Part shown: one piece after another, positions 25,336 to 32,499 of the stretch
Layout of the letters: each line of letters begins with the position of its first letter
Numbering within the stretch: position 1 is the first letter of the stretch
Assembly (NCBI GenBank): GCA_001725945.1
Contig: LRMT01000023.1
Location: 1 to 34,540 of the forward strand
Reading direction: 5' to 3'
Source: Cupriavidus sp. UYMMa02A
Lineage (GTDB): Bacteria > Pseudomonadota > Gammaproteobacteria > Burkholderiales > Burkholderiaceae
DNA length: 34,540 bases
Position numbers and translations under genes: made by a program
Notes under the pieces: generated by a model
Seen by the model: the letters and a program-made list of their open reading frames with translations, nothing else
What the model was told of the DNA's origin: nothing
Database searches by the model: none

Positions 25336-26269
25336 TCAAAACAATGCCAATTGATCGTCCGGCACAAGGACACGCAGCGGCAGCCGCGCCACCGCAGTTG
25401 GCTGTGATGCCATCAGCAGCTGCAAGAGTTCGTCCGGCGCCTCGTCAGCCACATCATGTACCCCATCCACTACGGCAGGGACTAGCGGCAATGGCACGGC
25501 CGAGGGCATGACGAGTTCCTCGGGAGCGCCTCGTTCGCGCGCGCGTTTCGCTCGCAGTCGTGCGCCCCAGCCAGGATGTGGGCCGGCGTGAACCAAGTTC
25601 CCCAGATCTCACCGGACAAGCCATTGCCATGCAAGACGATTGCCGGAACGTGCAGCAGCGAGAGCTGCAGGTAGGTCATGTGGGCGCACCGCGGATCGAT
25701 ATCGATGCACGTGGCATGCATCGTCTGCTGATAGTTGCACCCGGCGTCGTGCAATGCGTCCGCCACCGCGACCACCATGCCGCCGCGCCGCAGGCGGGCT
25801 CCAGAACGGTCACGAAGCCGTCGCGCTCGATGTACGGATTGCCGTCACCGACATTCATTCGCGCCATCATGCGAGAGAGGGTATATGGCGTGAAAAACTG
25901 CCCCGCCCGCTCGTTGCCAAGGTCTAGCATCATGTAGGTCTGGCCAAGGATGTCGGCCAGACCGTCGCCGTTCGGTACCAGTCGCTGCACGCGATCCTCA
26001 AACGTCAGGGTAAGTGCGCCGAGCATTTGAGCAAACCGTGCCAGTTCCTCGCGGTCGTACTTCTTTGCAATCTCTAGATAGCGCTTCTCACGTTCCTCGA
26101 AGTGATGCCGATCAACGGCGTTGCTGATGGCCAGGGCCGACATCTCCACGAAGTCCGAGAAGAGGTCGTTTGTGCTGTGCCGATACCCGAAGGCCTTGAA
26201 GAGCGACAGCAACTCCTTATGGGGATCACTGGCATTGGCTTCGACCTTCCGCTTCGCGGCGCGGCTCAT
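25336..26269 (-). CDS. N6-adenine DNA methylase-like protein, two frameshifts
   Basis: The N-terminal helical domain (LLSLFKAFGYRHSTNDLFSD) leads to NERAGQFFTPYTLSRMMARM and the SAM-binding motif I VTVLEPACGA, as in type I-like N6 methylases. The frame breaks near 25785 and continues MVVAVADALHDAGCNYQQTM, then CIDIDPRCAHMTYLQLSLLH and IVLHGNGL. It breaks again near 25565 and ends LRVLVPDDQLALF at 25336. I see no NPPY-type catalytic motif in any frame, which such plasmid relatives may lack. GAGG lies before ATG 26269 within a weak hairpin. It sits directly upstream of the PRTRC leader. Confidence 0.75.
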
Positions 26270-26410
26270 GGGCGCACCTCACGCAGAAACGGGTACGCAG
26301 TATGTGCTACGTGGGCACGATAGGAAGTTCTCAGGGGCATTTTCAATGGGCGTGGAGCCCGAGAAGCGCCCCTACCGGGAGCGATTCCCGGACGGGTGAG
26401 AAAGTTGGCT
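26270..26410 (-). promoter_or_regulatory. Leader of the methylase-like gene
   Basis: A stem CCGGGA-ATCGC-TCCCGG (about 26378-26394) is present, and GCGTACC can pair with GGTGCGC next to the ATG (seven pairs, one G-T), covering the Shine-Dalgarno GAGG. No GCGTC element is present. Confidence 0.4.
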
Positions 26411-26435
26411 TCAGGCAGCGCCTGGGCCTCGGCGC

Positions 26436-26914
26436 TTAGTGATGGGCAATGGCAGCGTACATCGGCCTGAAGCCCATCGCCCACCAGATCGAGACTGGGT
26501 GATCAGGGAAATCCGGGATCGTTCTGCTGCAGAGACCTGCGGTACCTCCTCCGCCTCAACGGTGCCTGCGACAAGCTGATCTCGCCACTGACCTTGAAGC
26601 TTCAGCCAAGTCAGCTCCGCACGAGCGATCGTGTCCCAGCTTGAGGGCAGCCTCGACTCGGCGAAGACGGCCATACCAGAAGCCAACATGATGGCAACCA
26701 CTTCGTGGTAGCGGCCGAAGTCGTGCGCGAAGCCTCGTCGCTCAAAGGTGAGCGCTGTCGGATCCGGATTGCCGAAGACGCGCCTAAGCAGGCGGATGTA
26801 GACAGCACACTCGAGGCGGGATTGAGCCTCATAGCCAGCTTGCCCGACCTGTGCGCAGGACTCGTCGGCGGGAACGGGCCCGACTTCGATGGTAAGGATG
26901 TTGAATTTGAACAT
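26436..26914 (-). CDS. Hypothetical protein, paralog of the 27340 gene
   Basis: It starts MFKFNILTIEVGPVPADESC. The core SRLECAVYIRLLRRVFGNPD, then FERRGFAHDFGRYHEVVAIM and VFAESRLPSSWDTIARAE, aligns with the product of the gene at 27340-27879, so the two are paralogs. The frame shifts near 26525; the restored end is IPDFPDHPVSIWWAMGFRPM, then YAAIAHH, with a stop at 26436. About 160 residues, apparently soluble. AGGA precedes the ATG at 26914 within a hairpin. Function unknown. Confidence 0.6.
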
Positions 26915-26990
26915 GGCGTTTCCTGTGATAGGGAACGCCCCACCGGAGAGCGTTCCCCGGTGGGTAGTGGATGGCGGTTGGCAGTGAGAC
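26915..26990 (-). promoter_or_regulatory. Four-strand RNA switch before the 26914 gene
   Basis: CCCACCGG (26957-26964) pairs with CCGGTGGG (26939-26946). Strand GGGAACGC (26950-26957), in the loop, can instead pair perfectly with GCGTTCCC (26931-26938). That strand can in turn pair with AACGCC (26915-26920) directly before the ATG, with the AGGA Shine-Dalgarno beside it. The strands overlap, so alternative foldings compete. No GCGTC element is present. Confidence 0.55.
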
Positions 26991-26992
26991 GG

Positions 26993-27202
26993 TCAGCCCG
27001 CGGAGGAAAGCCTCCGGCAAGGAATCAGCAGCTTCGCAAGCAGCCAGGTGATCAGCACCAGAAACTCGATTTCCGCAACGATATGCACTTGCATGGTAGC
27101 AAGGCGATCATCGCTGGTAGTGATAAGAAAGAAGAGGACCGCGAACAGGTTGATGACGGTCGCGAGAACAGCGATAGCGCTGATACGGGAAGTAATTCGC
27201 AT
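26993..27202 (-). CDS. Small two-helix membrane protein
   Basis: 69 residues: MRITSRISAIAVLATVINLF with AVLFFLITTS forms the first transmembrane helix, and IVAEIEFLVLITWLLAKLLI the second, with a basic C-terminus. It lies between the two paralogous genes at 26436 and 27340 and directly after leader copy H, whose RBS hairpin ends at the ATG. Unrecognised. Confidence 0.65.
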   Translation of the reverse strand: MRITSRISAIAVLATVINLFAVLFFLITTSDDRLATMQVHIVAEIEFLVLITWLLAKLLIPCRRLSSAG

Positions 27203-27352
27203 GGGAAGGCTCCAAAAAAATGGGGCCTTCCCCCATTGGGAAAAGCCCCAATGGGTGGAAAAGAAGATGGCCGGTACGCCGGCAGGGTCGATGCGCTGAA
27301 AGCGCGGAAAAACGATCGGATGTTACAGCGAACTGCCACTCATGGACAAGCC
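27203..27352 (-). promoter_or_regulatory. Promoter and structured leader, copy H, with terminator/RBS switch
   Basis: Promoter candidate TTGTCC (27344-27349), 16 bases, TGTAAC (27322-27327). First hairpin is changed to GCGC-TTTCA-GCGC (27293-27305), linker ATCGACCCT kept, second hairpin GCCGG-CGTA-CCGGC (27270-27283). A 12-pair stem GGGGCTTTTCCC/GGGGAAGGCCCC (27222-27249) followed by ATTTTTTT is an excellent terminator. Its second arm also pairs with GCCTTCCC (27203-27210) before the ATG, and its first arm can be captured by CCCATTGGGG pairing (27232-27255). These foldings exclude each other. Confidence 0.65.
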
Positions 27353-27879
27353 CCCGACCGGCGCTTAGCCTGCCGCACGCCGCTGCGGCTTGCTTCCCGC
27401 AGACGGTTGATCACATCCCACCTGCGCAGGTCGACTTCCTCTGGGTTCTCCAGGTTCGAGTGGTCGAGCACCGGCCCATCGTCCCCGAACGCCTTATAGT
27501 CAGGAGGCAGTTTGCCTTCTTCCTTGAGCTTGGTAGCCTGCATCTTGGATAGCCCGTGACTGGTTTCGCTAATCGCGACATAGTCCCACCGCGCTGGCAC
27601 GGCAGCCTCCGAGAACCAGGCCTCGCCCTCTCCTGCCGCCACGAGCGCCACGACGTCGTAAACGCTACCCGTCGGCGACGGCACGGCCCGCACCTCGAAG
27701 CGCAGCACCTCGCTCCGTGGATGCCAGAACACGCGGTCGAGATAGCGCTTGAATGTGAAGGCATCCAGGCGCGCAATCTCCCCGTACTGCGGATCCCCCG
27801 GCGGGATGAACTCGCACTCGCGTTTGGGTCGGGTGCCCAGCGAGACTTCGCGATACCTGGTGGAGCAGGGAGACGACAT
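27340..27879 (-). CDS. Hypothetical protein, paralog of the 26436 gene
   Basis: About 179 residues from ATG 27879 (MSSPCSTRYREVSLGTRPKR). The core ARLDAFTFKRYLDRVFWHPR, then LRFEVRAVPSPTGSVYDVVA and WFSEAAVPARWDYVAISE, matches the 26436 gene in order and spacing (x-RL-x(5)-Y/F-R-x-L-x-RVF; A-x-F/W-x-E; P-x-x-WD). The C-terminus is basic and different. A longer frame to 27927 exists; 27879 is chosen for the protein start style. Soluble, function unknown. Confidence 0.6.
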   Translation of the reverse strand: MSSPCSTRYREVSLGTRPKRECEFIPPGDPQYGEIARLDAFTFKRYLDRVFWHPRSEVLRFEVRAVPSPTGSVYDVVALVAAGEGEAWFSEAAVPARWDYVAISETSHGLSKMQATKLKEEGKLPPDYKAFGDDGPVLDHSNLENPEEVDLRRWDVINRLREASRSGVRQAKRRSGACP

Positions 27880-27987
27880 GGCATTTTCCGTAAAAGATGC
27901 CAAGAATTCTATCGTTTTCAGAGACAACTCGCGCCGCCAGCACCGCGAGAATGGTGTTTGGCGAACCTCGCGGCCGGCAGCCTTGAC

Positions 27988-28236
27988 TTAGGGATGGTGC
28001 CGGTATCTCGGTCGTAGACTAATTCGATTCCTGCCATGCGCCTCACCCGATTCGAACGATACACCCCAATCGACGTCAACACCCGACGGCAGGCCGCCTT
28101 CGCGTGCGGGCGAAGAGGGGGTACGGGCCTCGCGCCATACGCGGGCGTAGAACTCACGCTGGCTGGCTTCGAACTTGTCGGCATGGTGCTGCCGCCGGCT
28201 GATCTCCTCGTCGGGGGTGTGCTGTTCGCTAGCCAC
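27988..28236 (-). CDS. Possible small protein, divergent from the FtsK-gamma-like gene
   Basis: From GTG 28236 the frame reads MASEQHTPDEEISRRQHHAD, then KFEASQREFYARVWREART, with strongly GC-biased third positions until about 28050. There the bias moves to another frame (MAGIELVYDRDTGTIPKSR), suggesting an indel. It is charged and helical with no recognised family. It lies 80 bases upstream of, and divergent from, the plus-strand gene at 28318. No strong ribosome-binding site is visible. Confidence 0.4.
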   Translation of the reverse strand: MASEQHTPDEEISRRQHHADKFEASQREFYARVWREARTPSSPAREGGLPSGVDVDWGVSFESGEAHGRNRISLRPRYRHHP

Positions 28237-28317
28237 GTGCCGGGAAAAAGCGGGCAGCGGTCGCGGTCGCGCTGCTTCCAACCCCAGATGCCGCCCGTGG
28301 ACTGTGAGTCGAGAGCG

Positions 28318-28773
28318 ATGGACGAGGACCTGTTCCAGAGAGCCGTTGAGCTCGTCCACCAGCACCGCGCCGCGTCGGTCGCGCTAATGCAGCGCCATCT
28401 GTGCGTCGGTGAGCAGGACGCGGAAGCACTACTGATGCGCATGGCTGCAGAAACGACCGCCGTGCGTAAAATGCAGAACGGCCTCTACCTCTATCTGCAC
28501 GGCCCACTCGCTGAGGAGCTAGCCCAGCTCAATGGCTTTGCTCAAGACGTGTTGGACGCGCTTGCCAAGGACTGCCTCGACGTCGATCATCGTCGTGCGA
28601 CGGCAATCCGCCACGGACTGGCTGAGGAGACCACCGTGTCAGCACCCTGCGGCGACCAGTGCCCCTGCGAGACGCTGTTCGATTTTCCGGTGAAGTGCTT
28701 TCGTGCCCGCGGCCTCTCGTCGGGCAGCACCGCTGCCAATGGGCCCGCAGCCCTTCAGACATCAACGATCTGA
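28318..28773 (+). CDS. FtsK-gamma-like winged-helix protein
   Basis: From ATG 28318 the protein starts MDEDLFQRAVELVHQHRAAS, then VALMQRHLCVGEQDAEALLM. This matches the FtsK C-terminal gamma domain (D-x-L-Y-x-x-A-V-x-x-V at the start, S-x-x-L-Q-R in helix two, then the recognition helix), which binds oriented octamers to steer DNA translocation. No ATPase motor domain is attached. About 90 further residues contain a Cys-rich APCGDQCPCETLF patch. A longer frame to 28036 is antisense to the possible minus gene and is not accepted. The role may be sequence-specific binding of the element's DNA. Confidence 0.65.
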   Translation: MDEDLFQRAVELVHQHRAASVALMQRHLCVGEQDAEALLMRMAAETTAVRKMQNGLYLYLHGPLAEELAQLNGFAQDVLDALAKDCLDVDHRRATAIRHGLAEETTVSAPCGDQCPCETLFDFPVKCFRARGLSSGSTAANGPAALQTSTI

Positions 28774-29075
28774 ACCAAGTACATGGAGGTATCGTCGCCC
28801 TTCTCTCTGGGCCTTTCGCCAACGGACTTCGATGCCAGCGACCGCAGCGGAGTAAAAAGAAGCCGCATTCGTCCAGTTCCGGAATGGCCGCGTCGATTAG
28901 CGCCGACAGCCGGCGCCTTGTGCAAGTCCGCCTCAGGCACCTCCTCACTTGACTTCGAGAGACGCGCGCGCTACGCTGGTTCACTGTAGGCAGGTGTGGC
29001 GGCTGTCCAGGCCTGCGCCTTCAGCATCCAAAAATCCAAAGTCTGAACGGACCGATTCATGCCCTATTTATCCGA
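28774..29075. other. Intergenic stretch without a convincing gene
   Basis: Open frames on both strands lack ribosome-binding sites and recognisable products. The region may hold the promoter for the downstream small genes. Confidence 0.4.
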
Positions 29076-29177
29076 ATGGATCCCCTCCAGGATGTCCGCG
29101 GCGCTGCTGAGCTGTTCCGGCAGGCAGACGGATTCCACATGCACGAGGCCCTGTACTGGATCAATCAACCTAGGTAG
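29076..29177 (+). CDS. Possible 33-residue protein
   Basis: ATG 29076 opens a short frame, MDPLQDVRGAAELFRQADGF, then HMHEALYWINQPR, with good codon usage, ending two bases before the next ATG at 29180. It could be a real small gene or the start of one protein broken before 29180. No clear Shine-Dalgarno. Unrecognised. Confidence 0.35.
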   Translation: MDPLQDVRGAAELFRQADGFHMHEALYWINQPR

Positions 29178-29179
29178 AC

Positions 29180-29452
29180 ATGCGACAGTTCGACGACAAT
29201 CAATCCGAGTCCCCCGAGCCGGAGACCGTGCTGGCAATCCGCGGTGCGATCGCGACCGGCAGGATGGGCGGACCCATGGGCGATCCGGGAAACTGGCTCG
29301 TCGAATTCTGGCAGATCGGCCGGGCGCTTCGCGATCACAGCGAAATGCTGCACGGATTCCAGGGCACGGCGCGACGCGGCCTCCTCAGCACTTCGACCCG
29401 GTACCTGGCCATTAACGAGCCGGTATTCGAACAAACCAACGAGCCCTCCTGA
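29180..29452 (+). CDS. Hypothetical protein, 90 residues
   Basis: The protein begins MRQFDDNQSESPEPETVLAI. It is acidic at the N-terminus and otherwise mixed, with WLVEFWQIGRALRDHSEML in the middle. An AGGTAG lies just before the ATG. No family is recognised. It is followed by the Lar-like gene on the same strand. Confidence 0.5.
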   Translation: MRQFDDNQSESPEPETVLAIRGAIATGRMGGPMGDPGNWLVEFWQIGRALRDHSEMLHGFQGTARRGLLSTSTRYLAINEPVFEQTNEPS

Positions 29453-29508
29453 CGGGTAGCCGTCGCCGCAAGGCATAATTCGGCCGTCTCTTTCACTCTA
29501 ATGTCTCC

Positions 29509-30099
29509 ATGCCCAGCGGCCTGCTCAACTGTGCCCACTGTGACGGCGCACCCCTCTTCATTTCCGGGCGACTTCAGGCCGTCATCGTCTGCGAGGAATG
29601 TGGGATCTCAACCCCGCCTGTCCGCCTGGAATCGACCGACAGCGACGCCGCCTTGGCGCAGCTGAGCGCAACCTGGAATAGTCGGGTGGAACACCGACCT
29701 GCAGATCAGCAGACGATTTCCGCCCTCGCCCGGCGCGAGCTCACGTCGTCCGACATCCCTTACTTCCTGAACCTCCTCGCGTCGACCTCCGGAGACTGGC
29801 AGACGAGTGGACCGAAGTTTGCCGCCATGGCCGCGGCGTTGGCGCAGCCGGGGTTCCAGTTCAAGTACGTCTCGCCGCCCGAAGCCGTCCTGGAGGATGC
29901 CAGCCGCTACCGCAAGCTGGTCCGCCGCGCTAAGGTCATCTATATAGATGGCGCGCCCATGGTCCGGTTCGAGCACGTCCAGGCCCTGGCAGCGGCAATC
30001 GCCGAGGAAGCAAAGGCAGATGACGAATGGCCATTCTCCATTCTCGAAGAGTTCGTCGCGCGGGCGGTCGACAGCCTCCCCGATAGCTCGGAACCTTGA
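29509..30099 (+). CDS. Lar-like zinc-ribbon protein
   Basis: 196 residues. The first 60 form a zinc ribbon: LLNCAHCDGAPLF (C-x-x-C), then IVCEECGIST (C-x-x-C) and AALAQLSATWNSR, where the W-N-x-R ending is typical of Lar restriction-alleviation proteins and related phage zinc ribbons. The remaining 130 residues are a helical domain (IPYFLNLLASTSGDWQTSGP, then HVQALAAAIAEEAKADDEW) that I do not recognise. Lar proteins modulate type I restriction; whether this longer protein does so is unclear. Confidence 0.6.
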   Translation: MPSGLLNCAHCDGAPLFISGRLQAVIVCEECGISTPPVRLESTDSDAALAQLSATWNSRVEHRPADQQTISALARRELTSSDIPYFLNLLASTSGDWQTSGPKFAAMAAALAQPGFQFKYVSPPEAVLEDASRYRKLVRRAKVIYIDGAPMVRFEHVQALAAAIAEEAKADDEWPFSILEEFVARAVDSLPDSSEP

Positions 30100-30262
30100 C
30101 TTCGCGGGGCAAGCTGGAAGCTCTAGTTCGCCAAGACACCACCATGCTGCGACCGCTCGCCGGCGCAGCCCCCCCACCGCCGCGCCAACCGCCGACCCCA
30201 TACAGCAGCTTGTCCGCACAGCCAGCGCCATGGTTGCGCTGGTTGCAGCGTACGCACGATAG
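30096..30262 (+). CDS. Possible small protein with a homopolymer frameshift
   Basis: A TTG at 30096 overlaps the previous stop (TTGA) and opens LTSRGKLEALVRQDTTMLRP with LAGAAP. After a run of seven C (about 30169-30175) the frame shifts to PTAAPTADPIQQLVRTASAM, then VALVAAYAR and a stop at 30262. The joined product would be about 55 residues and helical. It may instead be non-coding. Confidence 0.35.
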
Positions 30263-30419
30263 GCACAGCTGGAGCGCTACAAGTCACCGACTTCGTAGTA
30301 ACCGCCTTTTCCAGCCACCGCAGCAGGTCTCGTCCTCAATGCGCGGGCCGCCGTTCGGAACCGAATGTGGCCGGTGGCCCAAAGGCATACCAGACGCAAT
30401 GCGTACTTCGAGCTCTGCT

Positions 30420-31571
30420 TCATTGGCCTCCAACCAGAAGGCGATAGAGCTTGGCACGGGAGATGCCGAGCTGTCGGGCGGCCTCAGCTTTGTTGCCGTT
30501 CGCACGTTCCAATGCTGCCTTGACGTCCGCAGCGGTCGGCTCGGGCCGCTTGAGGGAAAGCTGCGTCGAGTAGGTCGACAGATAGGCGTTCGCCTTCGTG
30601 GCTCGGCTGTGCCCGGCCGCTTCCACTACCTTGCGCATCGCCTCCCTGTGCGCCTGAACATCCTGCACGTTCCCACTGCCCTTCACCGCCGCGGCCCGGC
30701 CGCTCTCCCGCTCGTACATCTGTTGCAGGAACTGATGACGCAGCCCGTGCGCGGTCACGCCGTCGCCATTTTTGGTAACCCTATGCTTTTCCAGCACGGT
30801 GTAGAAGCGCCGGCGCCACCGGTTCTGGGTGTAGGTTGCTGGAATCAGTGTGCCTCGTTCCGGATTGGTCGTGTGGGCGAGTGTTGCCGCCCGCCCCAGC
30901 AATTCGTACTGCCAGCCGAACTCAATTGGGACCCGGCGGGGCCGCCCGCCCTTCGTGCCGTCATGGACGTGCAGCATCCCCGATGGCAGCACGTCCAAAG
31001 CCGGCCGCAACCTCCAGCTTTCCTTTGCCCGCAGGCCAAAGGCTGCCTCAAGCTTGAGCTGTAGCGCGACGTGCGCGTCCGTCATCTCGATCTCAGCGAT
31101 CCGCGCTGCCGCATCAACACCCTGGCCTTCCCAGGAACGGTCCTCGCGCGCGATATAGGTACGCTTATAACCGGCTGGCCTCCGCACGTAGTCGTCGATC
31201 CGGCCGACCATGCTGTTCTTTCCCATCCACGACATCAGCGCACGCAGGTGCGTGACCCTGAGTTCCACCGTTCCCACGTTCAGCTTCCGGTCCTCCACCC
31301 AGTAGCGGACCAGCCAGCGGATGTGCTTCTGACGGATGCTGTAAGGCGAGGTCACGGCCATGCCACCGACACTGCGCAGTTCCACGAACATGGCGAGCAG
31401 GGCTTGCACGCGCTGGCGCTGCGACATCTGCGACAGCGATCTGCCGCTCACACGCGTTCCGCTATGCGGGAGGTGCAAATTATCCGCCGCCAGTACAGCA
31501 AATTCCGTCTTGAAACGCTCCGGCAGGTTGTATTGGTTAATGATGAGGCGCAGGTTGATAGTCTTGATCAT
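30420..31571 (-). CDS. Tyrosine recombinase with C-terminal Fis-type HTH
   Basis: 383 residues from ATG 31571 (MIKTINLRLIINQYNLPERF). An N-terminal SAM-like core-binding region (YSIRQKHIRWLVRYWVEDR, then LRALMSWMGK) precedes the catalytic domain. That domain holds the Arg in EAAFGLRAKESWRL, the H-x-x-R box THGLRHQFLQQMYE and the late His and Tyr in EAAGHSRATKANAYLSTY. The last 35 residues form a Fis-like helix-turn-helix (ALERANGNKAEAARQLGISR, then AKLYRLL), an unusual addition that suggests self-regulation or a second DNA contact. A longer frame begins at 31694. There is no strong ribosome-binding site. It probably integrates or resolves the element. Confidence 0.78.
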   Translation of the reverse strand: MIKTINLRLIINQYNLPERFKTEFAVLAADNLHLPHSGTRVSGRSLSQMSQRQRVQALLAMFVELRSVGGMAVTSPYSIRQKHIRWLVRYWVEDRKLNVGTVELRVTHLRALMSWMGKNSMVGRIDDYVRRPAGYKRTYIAREDRSWEGQGVDAAARIAEIEMTDAHVALQLKLEAAFGLRAKESWRLRPALDVLPSGMLHVHDGTKGGRPRRVPIEFGWQYELLGRAATLAHTTNPERGTLIPATYTQNRWRRRFYTVLEKHRVTKNGDGVTAHGLRHQFLQQMYERESGRAAAVKGSGNVQDVQAHREAMRKVVEAAGHSRATKANAYLSTYSTQLSLKRPEPTAADVKAALERANGNKAEAARQLGISRAKLYRLLVGGQ

Positions 31572-32264
31572 TCGGCATTCTTGGACGTTTGCGTTCCGCG
31601 TACGCAGCGGCAGGCGAATGTCCCGCCATTGGATGCTGCCGCTCGTCGTTCTGGACAGCGCCGACCCCGATCCGGCATTGCCCCCTCGGTGCACCGGGAT
31701 ACCACCCCCGGCTTACCGGCCCACCCAGCCGGTCTCGCCACTACCTTCCTGTCCTTTAGCGATGCCAATCCGATCAGCCCTGAGCATGGAAGCAATGCGT
31801 CGTGACTGTCCGCTGTGCAGGTGCGGGCCCTCCCCTTGCACGCCGCTGCGCGGCCACCCTATCCGGCGCATCCTGTAATGCCAGTCCAGACAGCGCCAGG
31901 ATCGGATCCTGAATGCCGCCCGCCGATGCCGTGATGGGTGATTACCTGTTGCGCCGTTTTGGTACCGGTAGCGCCCCCCGGGTCGATATTGCTCAGAAGC
32001 CTGCGTTAGCCGTCTTTCGGTACGCAAATAGCTCCCCGCCCCAAAGCCGGATCATCCCCGCCGCGGTGTGTCGGGCTTCGTGATCCGCGCCCAGCCATGC
32101 GGCTGCAAGGACGTCCGGCATTGGCGGAAATTCCACAGAGCACCTGTCCGGTGTCCGGCTTCGGAATTGTCCACACTACGATCTATTTTCACGAACAGAC
32201 CGCCAATCGGCTTGGTATCGCGGTGTCCGGTGTCCTCACTATCCGACACGGTCCACTTGATTTG
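31572..32264. other. Non-coding stretch with short direct repeats
   Basis: No convincing gene on either strand. GTCCGGTGTCC occurs twice (32146-32156 and 32225-32235) and further GTCCGG or TGTCC-type words lie around 32112-32255. It may be an origin, an attachment region or a remnant of another element. Confidence 0.4.
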
Positions 32265-32268
32265 ATTG

Positions 32269-32427
32269 AAAAAATGCCGGTTCAATTTCCGGCCTGAACA
32301 ACTGGCGACCGCAAGGCCCGAGTGCGGGACTTGGGTGCTGGATTTGCTGCGCAATTGGCAGCGAGGTCGATGCGTCGGAGACGCTGTAGGTGCTCGAAGC
32401 ATATACCAGGGATCCGCTGAACGGCAA
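32269..32427 (-). ncRNA. Element copy I: promoter, conserved leader and terminator
   Basis: Promoter candidate TTGCCG (32422-32427), 16 bases, TATATG (32400-32405). Hairpin GCGTC-TCC-GACGC (32372-32384), linker ATCGACCTC, second hairpin GCTGC-N7-GCAGC (32346-32362). About 50 bases further, GCCGG-N8-CCGGC (32276-32293) followed by A and six T (32269-32274) forms a terminator. The transcript would be about 120-125 bases, with no gene inside. It is either a small RNA or an attenuated leader of the integrase some 700 bases downstream. Confidence 0.55.
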
Positions 32428-32499
32428 TGCTTGTCACTGCAATATCGCGAGCTTTCGGCGACTTGACTTTGATTTCGCGACGGTAGAGTGAGCTATGTC

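Noticed and set aside
28036..28317. N-terminal extension of the FtsK-gamma-like frame
   Set aside because: No recognisable sequence; codon bias favours the opposite strand there, and the gamma domain starts exactly after ATG 28318.
30263..31064. Long plus-strand frame opposite the integrase
   Set aside because: Antisense shadow of a gene with clear recombinase motifs on the minus strand.
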